A DNA stretch of 25,622 bases from Rodentolepis nana (GCA_900617975.1 UZAE01012328.1:1-25622), one strand, 5' to 3'. Numbered from the stretch's first letter, positions 11,727 to 23,628 are shown. The notes: generated by a model not told the origin, from the sequence alone. A program made the numbers and translations.

Positions 11727-13379
11727 TCTTGCCAGCTCCTCTTGTGCTTAAACCTACTTGTTAATAGATTTATGTAAAAATGTATTAATACTATTTAGTT
11801 AAATTATGCTTTTTTACCAGAACCATAAAACAAGCTTTTAAACTGCAATCCGAACCGACGAATTGATAATTTCCTTTTGCTTTATTTTTTAAAGTAGGAA
11901 GACTTTTCTTCAACTTTATATATTGTGCGTTAAATACTCAAAAATGTGATCGAAACTTTCAACCTAACGGCCATATTTTTAATAAAGAGCCTTATTTTCG
12001 ATTTAATGAATCTTTTCGCCACTTTAAAATGTGTTTAAGACCGTGATTTGGAGAAATTTTTAACTCATTAAGCAATTAAATTCACATTTTGGTAGGTGAT
12101 TTTTGCAAGTCGGTATGCCAACTCAAGTTCGGAGCAAATAAAGCAGAGCCACTTCGTTTTCAATTAGACTTAAAATGTATCATTCAATGCTAACAAAATT
12201 TTAGCCCCATTACTTTAACGAAACAAAATTCAACACTCAACTCAATTTAAATTGGAAAATTGCGAATATTTCTTTCACATATGCGCAATGTCGATTGAGC
12301 ATTTTATTTCGAAAATTTTATGGATAAAAGAGTTGGTACTGTTTGATTTATGCTATTTACTTGCACATTTACCCTCCTCCCTATTTTTTTAATTTTTTAC
12401 AATAGAGACGATTAATATTTGCTTACGCTCCAAAATTAAACTTTAGCTTGTAAATAAGTCTTCCTTTTTACAATATTATATTAAATAAAGTGATAAATTA
12501 CATATTCCAATAAATTTTTATAAGATTAGAACTGCCTGTCAGCCAATTATTCATTCAAACTGTATCCCATTTTGAAATTTACCAATTTTAAAAAACGAAT
12601 ATTTTGGCAAACTATCTTTATTTCAGCAGAACTACGAATTAAATTTTCAGTTTTAATTGACTTAACTGAATTTAACATAGTTTATAATCCCTATTTCTAT
12701 AAAAGTGCCCACAATTTTAAAATTTTCCGCATCGGTTTCTAGGAAAGTGCAAATAAAAATTTGCGATTAAGCCAATGCCCTATTTTTGTGGCATCATGCA
12801 TTATTAAAATATTCCAAATGGAAAATCGCTCAGCTAAAAGATGAGGATGCGCTTGCTTGTATTGAATGAAGAGGTAAAAGTACAAATTTAAGCATATTAA
12901 GTATTTCCAAAATTTAAGTAAGTGCTGTTTCTTAAGCTAAAACTTCTCTTTAAGTAATTTAGTAGAGAAAGAAAGTTACATATTCTTTAGTTCAACATGT
13001 ACAGTGGAAATTGTTCCCATTGGTAACGGCCAATAGCTATTTTCATAACCAGAAAATTTAGTATGACTTAAAAATTAGCAGGAATAAATGTTTGAAATTC
13101 GAAACTAAGTTAATTTGGAAAAGTAAATAAGATAAGTGAAAAAGTGGAGTACAGACTTGAAAGGGACTCTGCCAGTTTTATCCTTGAACTATGCTTACTG
13201 AGCTGCCTTTGTAATAAAATTATGCCAATTTAATTTTAAATGATTGATCCCTCAGTTATGGAGGGGGGGGGGGCTAAAATGGAAATAAAATTGAGCGGCA
13301 GAAGATCAGGACACACATCATCAATCCCTATAAAAAGTAACAAAATGATGCAAATTAAATCTTGAACTATTTTTTTAGT
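11727..13379. other. Non-coding AT-rich stretch
   Basis: No open frame of note on either strand. It holds an 11-G run at 13263-13273. The part at about 11930-12320 is relatively varied in sequence for this window and could be regulatory, but nothing specific is identifiable. It lies downstream of the 3' end of the receptor gene. Confidence 0.5.
13263..13273 (+). repeat. Poly-G tract
   Basis: Eleven consecutive G in AT-rich DNA, about 340 bp beyond the receptor stop codon and outside the predicted transcript end. It could be slippage-prone or form a quadruplex, and no function can be assigned. Confidence 0.8.
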
Positions 13380-13385
13380 TTTATT
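13380..13385 (-). promoter_or_regulatory. Candidate poly(A) signal of the receptor gene
   Basis: AATAAA on the minus strand about 225 nt after the receptor stop codon. It is the first perfect hexamer downstream of the gene. In sequence this AT-rich a chance occurrence is quite possible. Confidence 0.4.
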
Positions 13386-13609
13386 CAATTTTAGGTTGTT
13401 GAATAATTGCCATTTTAAATAGTTACAACTTTAGAAATTAAAGTCAAAGACAGAGGCATGTATGAAAATAAAGTTCTACCATAATTATTTCACCGAATTT
13501 ATAAAAGTTTTTTTGCCAGAGAATGAAAAGTTTGTCGTCCTAAATAATAAGGTATCGGCAAAGGTCATCTTATGGGTCATTTGCAGGAAAACTGTCGTAA
13601 ATGATTCTA

Positions 13610-14731
13610 TCAGTGCTGGTTCTTCCAATCGCAGCAGAGAATCCTTGCAAGCTTCTTTCGAAATCGCTCACTGGAAGCCAAGTAGGCAAAAAAGTTTATT
13701 GCATTGTTGGTAAAAATGAAGATTACCAGAAATTGCTTTATCTCTATTGGTACTGAAAGGTGTTTGTAATCCGAGACGAGGGTTAAAATAGTTCCTGGAA
13801 GCGTACAAACAACATGCACCACAGTCAGAGCCGTTAATACCTTAATAACATCTTCTGGCTTTCTCTTTCGTCGTTCCTGTCTTGAAGATACATTTTTTGA
13901 GTGATTTCTTTTCTCCCCGTCGATCATTGAATTCGGCATGAGTTCAGAATTTTTATCGGCAACTTCACTCTCCATATTGTCAGTGTTGGTATAAGTTCCG
14001 GGTGTAGGAGAACTGGCAAGCAAAATGGACTTGTTAATTTTTGTTTGTCGTTTATTTATAGTTGTTTGGAGTAAGCGACGCTGTCTTTTCAATTTACAGT
14101 AAATATACAAATTGCAGGAAAAGAGAATGATGTATGGGATGACGGCAAATGTAATGAAGTCAATCTTTTTAAATACTTCCATAAATTTATGGTATTTGGC
14201 AATGGTCTTGCAGGCATGGAATGTTTCGTCTGATGCACCAGTTATTTCCAAGAGACCCATCATAAATAAGTGAATGCCATTCTTAATAGAGAGAACAAAT
14301 GCGAATGTAGCCATTCCAAAGCACACCGACTTGATGGAAGTAAAAGTGTTTGCATGGTGAGGAAATGCCACGACAAGAAAACGCTCGACTGCGACAGCGC
14401 AAAGAGATCCAACAGCAAAATCTGTGAAAAATGCAAAGGCAAACACATGTACTTTACATATTAAGTCGGAATAGTTCCTAAAATCGAAACCAAGTACTTC
14501 GTTGGACCAATATCGTGTTACGCCGGTAAGTAGGACGGCTGTATCAGCAGCAGCGATTATGACCATAAGAATCCGAGTAGTTATTCGGTTTGTCTGATCA
14601 GTGGCCATAATATAGCCACTGATAGCATTTCCAGGAAGCCCAATAATCAGGAGAAAGCTGGTATATATTTGAAGTCCAAGTTTGAAAAATATTGTTGGAT
14701 TCTCGATGTCTGTTTCATTTGCAGTAGACAT
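13610..14731 (-). CDS. Class A (rhodopsin-like) G-protein-coupled receptor, peptide-receptor-like orphan
   Basis: Plasma-membrane receptor of 373 residues in one exon. The start is the first ATG after an in-frame TAA at 14743-14741 (A at -3). The frame does open nine bases earlier, but not with ATG. Seven hydrophobic segments lie near residues 17-42, 52-74, 92-117, 134-158, 191-212, 295-319 and 333-352. Class A marks: GLPGN in TM1, AAAD in TM2 (Asp63), Cys92 pairing with Cys174 in extracellular loop 2, ERF (116-118) for DRY, Pro199 in TM5, and helix 8 ERFRKKLARILCC ending in likely palmitoylated cysteines. Oddities: CTLP replaces CWxP in TM6, NFFAY replaces NPxxY in TM7, and TM4 has no Trp. 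The third intracellular loop is long (about 80 residues) and basic at both ends. Asn5 and Asn86 are possible glycosylation sites. It resembles FMRFamide- or GPR139-like lophotrochozoan receptors. The ligand is unknown. Confidence 0.93.
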   Translation of the reverse strand: MSTANETDIENPTIFFKLGLQIYTSFLLIIGLPGNAISGYIMATDQTNRITTRILMVIIAAADTAVLLTGVTRYWSNEVLGFDFRNYSDLICKVHVFAFAFFTDFAVGSLCAVAVERFLVVAFPHHANTFTSIKSVCFGMATFAFVLSIKNGIHLFMMGLLEITGASDETFHACKTIAKYHKFMEVFKKIDFITFAVIPYIILFSCNLYIYCKLKRQRRLLQTTINKRQTKINKSILLASSPTPGTYTNTDNMESEVADKNSELMPNSMIDGEKRNHSKNVSSRQERRKRKPEDVIKVLTALTVVHVVCTLPGTILTLVSDYKHLSVPIEIKQFLVIFIFTNNAINFFAYLASSERFRKKLARILCCDWKNQH

Positions 14732-14740
14732 TATGAGCAC

Positions 14741-14755
14741 TTATGAACAGCACAT
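14741..14755 (-). promoter_or_regulatory. Four-codon upstream ORF before the receptor start
   Basis: On the minus strand ATG TGC TGT TCA TAA ends nine bases before the receptor ATG and lies in the same frame. If it is within the transcript, ribosomes would have to leak past or reinitiate, which usually lowers translation. Whether it is transcribed depends on the unknown 5' end of the mRNA. Confidence 0.4.
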
Positions 14756-14788
14756 CTCAGAAAAATGCGAGATAACTGTGACTTAGTA
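14756..14788 (-). promoter_or_regulatory. Possible 3' splice site of a 5'UTR intron
   Basis: Minus strand: a branch-like TACTAAG (14788-14782) is followed by the pyrimidine-rich CGCATTTTTCTGAG, ending in AG at 14757-14756. Branch-to-AG spacing (about 25-30 nt) is normal. Many single-coding-exon receptors have such a non-coding first exon. The pyrimidine tract is short, so the call is weak. Confidence 0.3.
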
Positions 14789-15467
14789 ATTGAAGCACTT
14801 TAAGAATACTTCCACATTTCTAATTGGCTGTTGCCAGTGACCGTCTAACGGGATTTGCCAATGAAGCGACTCGGTTGGGATAGAAATCTGATTAGCCAGC
14901 AGCTGTATCGTACTTCAATCAGTCATACGCGAATAAGACAGAAAATATTTATTCAGAATGATATTCATCCATATTTATATTCATTATTGCAAAAAAATAA
15001 ATTTAAGGGGTAGTGCTGATAAAAGTGGTTGCCTATCAATTTTTTTACACTTAATTATTTTTTTTTAAAAATTTATATATCTTTATCTCCTCATTTGAAC
15101 CCCCTCCCATCCGTCTGTTTTCTGACATCATTATTTGTCTTAGTTTTCATCACTTTGTTTTAAGTCTGAAAGTTACATTCAATAGTTCTTCTGGTTTGCA
15201 CAATCTCGTTTTGACCTATCCAAATTTGACGTGATTGGACCTGATTAAAAATATGGTTAGAGAGTCAAGTATTGAGCTACACCGTTAGTAAAGCCAATGT
15301 TGGAAGTTGTATTAGTTTTGTTTATCATTGTGCATTTGTGGTTAATTGTATAAATTACCGATGGCAGTCATAATCAATTAAAGTAAACCCTATAGTTATT
15401 TCTCTTAATAGGGAAGAATATTTTAAAGACAAATAAAAATTCCGTTTCTCAAAAAGGAGACTGTTTA
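14789..15467. other. Upstream region of the receptor gene
   Basis: Non-coding. A TATATAAA on the minus strand (15079-15072) lies about 340 nt before the receptor ATG and could be a TATA box, but similar strings are common here. No exon is recognisable. Confidence 0.35.
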
Positions 15468-15777
15468 GGACTTACCTCCGCGTGGTGCACCCTGGGCAAC
15501 GTATATTCTTACGGCAAAAAGTCTTTTAACTGGCAGTTAGCTTCTTACTTCAAACTATCATCACCTTACTCAATGCCATATTCGACTATTTTCACAGTAC
15601 TCACCTCACGTTTTTTCTACCTTTGTATTCGCCTCTTACATCTTTTAAACACTCTTCTGTTCCTCCTCTCTCAAATTTTTCAATTTGATGTTTCTTCCCC
15701 TCTTTGAAACCTGAAGTCAATTAAAGGGCTAATGATAACCAACAAAACCCCTGCCATTTGATGTGAATAAATAAATA
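15468..15777 (+). mobile_element. SINE-like retroposon, copy 4
   Basis: Same family and orientation as 161-494. The first dozen bases are replaced or lost, but ACTTACCT (15470-15477), GGTGCACCCTGGGCAACGTA, the pyrimidine-rich body, GCTAATGATA, TGCCATTTG and an AAATAAATA tail are all present. The CACGTG core has become CGCGTG. Both arms of the head hairpin have changed (TAGGACTT and AAGTCTTT) in a way that still pairs through one G-T. A clear target-site duplication is not visible. The copy lies about 740 bp upstream of the receptor start. Confidence 0.85.
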
Positions 15778-16721
15778 TTGAAAAACAAGTTTACTTTGTA
15801 GTTCATGTTTTTTACATTTCACATTTGCTTAACCTTAGAGAAGTCACATTTATAACAGATATGACGCTATTCCTGATGATTTCCTTATTTTAGTATATCC
15901 AGATAGTCAATGATTTAAAAGATTACAGAAACATTTACGTTGGTTATGACCTAAAATTTACATTTATATATTCTAAATAAAAGAATACTTCAGTTCTTAA
16001 TGATAGGCAAATGCCAAATGCATCAGTGACAAAGGTAAATTTCCAAGCCGTAAGTTCAAATATTTATTGTAAAATGCCAATTCAAATCTAGATGGAGGCA
16101 ATAAAATGAATTTATGAAACTCCTAGCGCTTCCAGACGGAACCAATCTACAGTATTTGGATTAAAAGCTATTGTTATTTTAAGGAAATTAATTATTCGGT
16201 TTGGTTAAAGCAACACTTGAAAAATTTTTTTTCATTCTCTCCTTAATAATTTATGTAAATAACATTTACCTCATTTACGGTTTATTTTTGATCGTTTAAA
16301 TTTCTAAGGAAGCATCATACGAGAGCGTATAGATGAAGAAATGAGCAATAGATGTTTTTTCTTGATTAATCATATAAAAAGTGGCTTTTAACGATAATTA
16401 TGAATTATTGGTTTTCTGACAGGCTTCCTCGAATGTACTTTAGAAGCCTAAGACAAATGTTATTAAGTGGGTTTGTGGGCTTGCTTACTCACAATTCGTC
16501 AAAATACCAAGTTCAAAGGACTATCAAGCACATGCATATGCATTTTAAGTGTGCAGTAATACTTTCTGTAGCGTTGTAGTCGAATTCTGTTTAAAATATG
16601 CATTCCTCCCTCCTCCATTAACTACTAACCAATGCGTCATCTGCAACAATAAAAGCAAACTCGGACTTATAGCATAAAATTAATCTGGTGAAATCTATTG
16701 ATCTACCTAAAATTCCAATTA
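15778..16721. other. Non-coding stretch between two repeat copies
   Basis: No gene, RNA or repeat recognised. The sequence is AT-rich with no open frame worth reporting. Confidence 0.5.
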
Positions 16722-17011
16722 AGGGTGTGTGATAGACTTACCTCCATGTAATGTAACCCAAGCAACGTATTCTAATATAACAAAAAAGTCTATAAACTGG
16801 TAGTTGGACCACTGACTTCAAACTACCATTACCTACCGTTTGTCACAATCGACCCCTTTCACAGTACTCATCTTACCTTTTCCTTGCCTTTGTGTCTGTC
16901 TGTCTCTTTTACATATTTGAAACACTCGTCTGTTCCCCCTCTCCAACTTTTCTCACATTGATGTTTCACCCCACTGAGAATCCCGAAGTCAGCTATTTGA
17001 AATAAATAAAT
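16722..17011 (+). mobile_element. SINE-like retroposon, copy 5 (internally deleted)
   Basis: About 290 bp, same family. It keeps GTGTGTGATAGACTTACCTC (octamer at 16736-16743), both arms of the head hairpin, GTGTCTGTCTGTCTC in the body and an AAATAAATAAATA tail. About 36 bp just before the tail are missing, including the segment that yields the antisense AG acceptor. The head has decayed at the E-box (CATGTA) and beyond. A degenerate duplication, ATTCCAATTA (16712-16721) and ATTCCAAATA (17012-17021), flanks it and supports independent retroposition. Confidence 0.85.
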
Positions 17012-17021
17012 ATTCCAAATA

Positions 17022-20000
17022 GGTTAAATAGCATAGATGCTTGTGCGATCAGTTTTATCATATTATCTATGAAATGTAACAACGCTTATTAAGAAGAATA
17101 TAATTTCGAAATTGGCGAATAATCGTAAGATAATTAAATTTCGTTAATTAATGTTGATTTTATTATTAAGTTAATATATGATCTGTTGGGAAGAAAAACA
17201 TGAAACTGTAAATAGTCAAATAGGAAAATCTGTCGATTTTGCTAAACAATGTCAGATGCAGTCATCAATCTGGCTCATATAGACTAGGCAGTACAAGTTC
17301 CAAATTCCGTTTTACGCACAGAGCTATTTCGAGGCCGAAATATGTGCTTCGGAATAATCAGCATGGATAAAGGTCTCCATTGTATATTTGACTATTGTAG
17401 CGATATTCCTGCTTATCTTTCAAAAAAAGTAACATTTAAAAAGTCATATAAGCACAGCAAGCGTTTTCACTTGTAATTATCTATGCTGGGTATTTGCTTT
17501 AAAAAAAAGAACTCAATGATATGAATATTTATCTAAAACGAAAAAATGTGCTTAAGCTATATGATTTCAGTATAACACAGCCTCAAAAACTTTATTATTG
17601 GAAAAAATCGAGCGTACGAAATTCAACTAAATTACTTCTTAAAAAACACACTTTATCGCTTATCAATTCAGTGTATTTTTCCATTCATTTATTAGAAAAA
17701 ATAGATGGCCAAGCTTTTTTAGTCACTTATAATTTTCTTTAAATGCCACCTTTTGATGTTAAAGAATCAAAAAAACTTCCAGTTGATAAATAACAATTAA
17801 TGGCTAGTTTATTTATAGAAGCGTGCTTTCGAATGCATGAATTAGAATAATATTCGATAAATCCTATCCATGGTTAGTATGTGTAGTAGATAATTTGATA
17901 AATGGGGAAAATTATTCCATACATGAAATTGGGATTAAAAATTGCTTTATCTCACGAAGGTTTCCTTAGGAGAACGTCGTTGGGCCTGATCTCGAACTTA
18001 AGTAAGATATTCAGTAGTGTTCCTCATAAAACATTTCTCTCATTGATATAAAATACATCAAAAGATGAAGTTGGAAAATCTTAGTGCCACTTCAATCCTA
18101 TAGATAATATAAGTAACTTTCTTGATATTTATTAAAATATCCATTGTTCCATACAGCATTATCTTTGTTCAAGTTCCTTTAAGTCTAAGTGTACACTTTT
18201 AAAAATGTTGATGGCTTTTGACTATAAATGTGTAGCAAAACTAAGTATTTCACTATCGTTTTAAATGACCCGCTCAGGAAATGTCAATGGGTTAGCTCTC
18301 CTACGTACTCTTTAAATCATCATATTCAAAATGAGGTTTAAGTTAAGGGGAGGGCGGGACTTTGATAGGCAACTTTAACTTTTCTCATGCGTATTTAATA
18401 ATTAGTTAAACAATTTAGTTTTGTATATGAGTTCAAATTCATAAACCGCCATTCCAGCATGTCAAAACCAGAAAATTTTAATTAAAACCAATGCGCAGTC
18501 ACTAGACACTATATAAAATATCAATTTTACTTCTAATTACTAATTAAAATATTGCCTTTAACTTTGTTCAATGTCTTCTTGTCTGTGAATATTGCTTGAA
18601 ATGACGTTTTAGCTATTGCTTTGAATTATAAAATGAAGGTATTTAATTTGGGTGACATTTGGGAGTATAAATTTAGGTTTTCTTTTATATGTGGTAAACA
18701 TGACAGGTTCAAGTTGAAATCAGAATAACAGTTTATTTAAAAATATTATTTGAAAAATAAATTTATGAGGATATATTTCATGATTGGCTGGTAATTCAGT
18801 TTGTAGTAATCACGGTAACTTTTAAGTATTTACTTGGGTTATTGTTGATTACTTACTGTTATTAACAAAATACTATTGAAAACATGATATCTTTAGCATG
18901 CTTTAAAGAAATTAATTTATAAAACACTGTGCTGTTTAGACACAGTACTTATATTTACAAACATTTTATTACGAATGAAATCCAAGGTATTCCATATTAA
19001 TATTTCTGAAGCCACTTTCCAAGGAATCTATTTAGAAACGCTTTTTTTCCTATTTCATTTGGTGTTATCTTTGGAATATACAGCGACTGCAACAAAACAT
19101 GTTTAATTACTGTGTATTTAAAACTTTTGAGAGTAATTAAATGCTACAAGCACGCCTGCATGCAGTTAAACTAACATTAAACATAACATTGTTTTGTCAA
19201 GAAGATATGTTTTTAATGCTTTATCATAATTAAATCATTGTTTGGCTTTATATTGGATTTCGCATTTCATGAGTCGAACTTTAACTGATTCAATGTTTCT
19301 TTCGTATTAAAAGCAAATGATTTTTCCTGAAAATTGCCATTAAAGAGCTACAGAAATAATTTACTACAAGATAAAAATTTGTCCCATTATGGAAAATTTT
19401 TAGTAAAATAAACCCAAGCGTGAAATCCAGTTTGATTTCTAATTTACTTTTTAAATCACACATATAAGCATTTTGTAAAACGGTTTTTACCATTTTGAAA
19501 ATATTTTTTAAATAACATTATTTAAGCGATTTGTTTATGTCTACATTTACTGTCAAGTTTTGAAGAGCGTTATTTTGTTTGCGTATCAATAGAATGACAA
19601 CTTACTTGATACTAAACCTTGAATACTTAGCCAGAATAAAACCAAATTTGATTTAAGCCATCAAAAATTTCTTCCGGATTTAAATTTAATTAGCGTTCGC
19701 CGCAAAATGTTTATCAAAATGAGCGATTTTTAAGGTTGTGGTGAAATAATATCAATTAAAAAATAAATCCATAAAATTGGCATAAATGAATCATTCGGCC
19801 CTGTTATTTCGTTCTAGGTGCTGCATTGATTAAAACGTGGAAGTTTTCATGTTTTAAATAATATCATATATATATATGCTTTTAATTAATTAACAAGAAT
19901 GATTCTCGCAATCTTTTAAAAGGCATTAATAGAATGACTAATAAAAGCCTTTTATAATTTAAAAATACAAACTCAAGCCAATTTTACATCTTGAAATAAA

Positions 20001-22799
20001 TGCACGCACAATTACGTCCATTTTAATTGGTCAAAACAGTATTACTCCAATATATATTACAGTCAACCAGAAATTACGTCGACCTTTAGAAGAAAGTACT
20101 TTGGTGAACGTTGATCTCATCTTTCAGTTGGCAGCCTTAACTATTGACTACTGCGCAGAGGAAATTGTACTTTAGGCCAAATTAATATCCTTCTACATTA
20201 TCTTCGTTCCACTTTTGTGCAACGAGCAACACTCTGGATTAATTACTCATTTATTGCTGGAAGTAGGACTGGTCTATTTACGGTTCGATCTCTAATGTTT
20301 GATTGTGCTGTGCCATAGATAAACCAAGTTTCGACACAATTGACATATGTATTATCGTTTACCTATGCGTCAAAGTTGTAACATTTTTATTTTTCTTAAT
20401 TGTTGAAATGTTTGTCAATTCAAATATGATATATGAATCGCGTCATACGCAGCATATATATATATATATATTTATACGTTTTAATTTGTCCACAAAATTG
20501 TCAACAGTTAGTTGGGCCAGATTTTAATGAGGTTTGGAGCAATTAAAATTTAGATTTTTAAATTTGTTTCTAACAAATTATATTATCTTACAACTTCTTT
20601 GCGCTTAGTGTAGATGAAAATGTAATTTGCCGGTTCTAGTTTTTCCCCAAATTAAGGAGTAATTTCTGCAACCTGCAGTTATGTTTCATATTTATTTTGT
20701 ATAAACAAATTTTCTGCAAAGTCAGAGAAATATAAACAGAATTCTTGAATTGAGTAATAATTTACTTCTCTTATATTAAGAATAAAATAAAAAATAATTT
20801 TTAGTCACAAACTTACAAATTTGGGTGCACATAATTGGCTGTTATTTTTTTCCTACAATTGCCAGTATTAAAATGAAAATAATTTTAATAAAGTGAGCTA
20901 GTTCCCTTATGAATGTCTTTCAGGTTAGCGTGCTGGTCTCGCTCATGGTTAATGTTCTCGTTTTGTTATTCTATTGTAATTACCTTTACGCTCTAACGAT
21001 CTTTTTCAGTCATTAATTATCAGCGTTTAACCGTTTTTCTCCAGACAAAGACCATAAAAGCGTGTATTTTGTCTCTTTTCAATTCCCAGTACATGGGAAT
21101 AGGTGCTCTCAGAGTAATTTAAGCCATTTAGTTTTGTGGAATGGTTCAACTATCTAATTGGTCCTTGAGTGCTCAAAAAGCTCTGTGCGCTCAATACACT
21201 TCCTTGAAGCATAATTTTGAGTATTTATAGGTTGGATATGAATAGAAATTTCTTGGGAAGTTTCCATGTTCCTGGAATATACTTTCTGTAAATAAGACGA
21301 ATGATTTGCTTCCATCTTGCCATAAGTCAGTGCTCTTTTTTTCACTTTAGGACATCCTATAGGTTTGGAATATTGGTCTGATTTAGCCGATCAATATCCT
21401 TGGAATTTCCGAGCATATGTCAGTGTAAGTAACAATGATAAACAAGAGAAAGAAATCGATTGAAAGGAGAAAGACATTTCTACCATAACCATCTTCAATC
21501 CATACAAGATGCTTCGAGTTACGATACAAGAGAAGGCAATTAATTAATTAACTTCTTTAAACTGCATGTCAAAACGTGTATGTATATGAAGAGCATATTT
21601 TCCCGATAGTGTTGCCAGGGGAAATTTTCTTCAACTGACTTTTCATTTAGCACTTCAACATCCTTAATATCGCCTCAGGAAATAAATATGAGTACGATAG
21701 ATCACCTGTTTGCTTAAGGTCATTCATTCCAATTTCCTGTCGACGTCAAAGTGCGATTCCAAATTCGAAAATAAAAGCTCGTGAGATCACCACAGACTGT
21801 AATGAGTACGATTAATTCAGGTTAACTTAATTGTATTTGGCAATATTTTCATGAAATAAATTGATATTTTTTCGTGCCAAATAGCTATGGTGAAATTGAA
21901 TTTCGGTTCTTTGGCCTTAAATTAGTCATTAAGTTGTGGCGTTTAGATTAGATTCTTCATTCTAATCTGTCAATATGAATATCCAACGCACCGTTTGGCT
22001 GTGAGAGGTAACATTTTTAAATAGAAAATGTGTATATAACTTATACTCAACCTGAGCCCTTCCCTTGAGGTATATAATTACTGGAAAGACGTAATTTATT
22101 TCAGAAAAAAAAGAAATTGTATTTAGCTGTAAAATTACCATTACCCTTAATGATATTAAAGTTTTAAATTACTTTTTTTGATGAACCTAAGTATTAAACA
22201 GTGCAATTCATACCCTGCGTCTTCTAAATTAAAAGTCTATTAATTCCCTTTAAAATTATATTCACCGTTCTTTTATGCTCATTGGTACGCAGTCATCTAA
22301 TAGTAGTTCCTACGAGTGTGATTCATTGTCAACATCAAATACTTGAAACACTTTAGGACCACTTCATCCTAGTCTTTTCTTGTGACTATATTAGAACGTA
22401 CGATTTTTCCAATCATGTTTATATTTTTGTGCTTGTATATTTTCAATAGCACCTCCTGTAAGGAGTAGGGAAGTTTGGAAAAAAAATTGTTCTGTTAATT
22501 TGGATTAAACGATCCTCCTTTCAGGTGTCATTCGATTTTAATCTCTTTGTTAACAGCCCAAAATTAAAAACGTCAACTTTCTTCCCCAGCTGAACATGTT
22601 TGATTGGTAGATTTTGGTATTAGTGTCCTACGCAAAAATATGGCGTCTTGGTATTTGGTACAATTTTTGGACAGCCCTCTTAGTTATTAGAAGGCATTGT
22701 TAGAGTAATAAGTGTTAAGCACACCGATTTAGGATAGGGATTAATGATAAATTTCACCAGTGACAGTTCCGATATCTAGAGCAAGCAATAATCTGTGCA
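17022..22799. other. Long non-coding AT-rich stretch
   Basis: Nearly 5.8 kb without a recognisable gene or known repeat. Open frames at 17521-17742, 20303-20527 (plus), 19290-19493 and 21154-21345 (minus) are short and featureless. (AT)n runs lie at 19866-19877 and 20454-20471. A 14-bp palindromic AATTAATTAATTAA is at 21538-21551. The part at about 19680-19830 is of higher complexity. Confidence 0.55.
20454..20471. repeat. (AT)n microsatellite
   Basis: Eighteen bases of uninterrupted AT dinucleotide repeat in intergenic DNA. Confidence 0.9.
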
Positions 22800-23172
22800 G
22801 ACCAAAGTGCAATATACTAACCACGACATGATTCCAAAGAAAAGAAAAAGATAGAAGCGTGCAAACTGGAAGTAAGGTAAGCATGTGAGTGAGAGAGAGA
22901 GAGAGGAAGTGCACGGACATTTTTTAATAAATCACATAGGCAAGGACGGCCTTGAGGATAGAAGTGTAGGTGTACTTTTAGCAGGGTATTTATGGAAAAA
23001 ATGAGAACCAATAAAGCTATCCGGATATGACAGGTAGGCATTTGATTCATGCGCCTAAAATGTGGAAAAGTCAGCGGTTTTCCAGAATGATTTATTCCCA
23101 AAAATGCATAGAGTCATATTCAACTTCCTGGTTCCAACTTTTAAGGAACGGATTTCGTTGGTTCCGTGCCTT
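22800..23172. other. Non-coding block bracketed by (GA)n and (CT)n tracts
   Basis: It contains (GA)7-8 at 22891-22905 and ends at the (TC)n run at 23173. The sequence between is less AT-rich than its surroundings and holds a 94-codon minus-strand open frame (22817-23101) with no domain I recognise. It might be a fragment of an unknown repeat. Nothing firm can be said. Confidence 0.35.
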
Positions 23173-23191
23173 TCTCTCTCTCTCTCTCTCT
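23173..23191. repeat. (TC)n microsatellite
   Basis: Nineteen bases of TC dinucleotide repeat. It is in inverted orientation to the (GA)n tract at 22891-22905, so the two could pair across about 270 bp. Confidence 0.9.
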
Positions 23192-23392
23192 GTTTAAGTA
23201 CATAACTATGTTGTTGGTAGTTTCACCGAAATTGATATGCCAGACTGGAATTTTAATGGATAATTACGACCCTCATATATTATGTGTAACCCAGTTCAAA
23301 GAATTCGATTTCCTTATCAAGCGTATGCAGCTAATTGGAGTATTTTCTCTCTTAATTGATACTTGGTGTAAAACTGAACCATTCCAATGTCT

Positions 23393-23611
23393 TTTTCAAA
23401 TGGCAGGCGTCATGATGGTTATCATTAGCCCATTAGTTGACTTCAGGCTTCACAGAGAGGAGGAGGGACATCACAGTGGTAAAAAGTCGAGAGGGGAGGG
23501 GGGAACGGGAGAGTGTTTCAAAGATATAAAAAAGGCAGTGGGGTGATGGTAGTTTGAAGAGAGAAGTCAACTGCCGGTTAATAGACTTCCCATATGAGTA
23601 TACGTTGCCCA
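23393..23611 (-). mobile_element. SINE-like retroposon, copy 6 (5'-truncated), left arm of an inverted pair
   Basis: Inverted copy of the family. On the plus strand it starts with TTTTTCAAATGGCAGGCG (tail complement largely degraded), passes ATCATTAGCCCATTAGTTGAC and the purine-rich body, and ends at ACGTTGCCCA. The outermost 40-50 bp of the head, including the ACTTACCT octamer, are missing. The antisense acceptor-like sequence (T run then GGCAG) is intact. It faces copy 7 across only 17 bp. Confidence 0.82.
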
Positions 23612-23628
23612 CTAATAAGGTTATTTGT

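Noticed and set aside
13462..14464. Open frames overlapping the receptor gene (13462-13713 and 14270-14464 plus, 14260-14448 minus)
   Set aside because: These are shadows of the receptor coding sequence in other frames.
20280..20300. B-box-like GGTTCGATCTC, and a tRNA-like stretch near 20930
   Set aside because: No matching A box at the right distance and no cloverleaf could be drawn.
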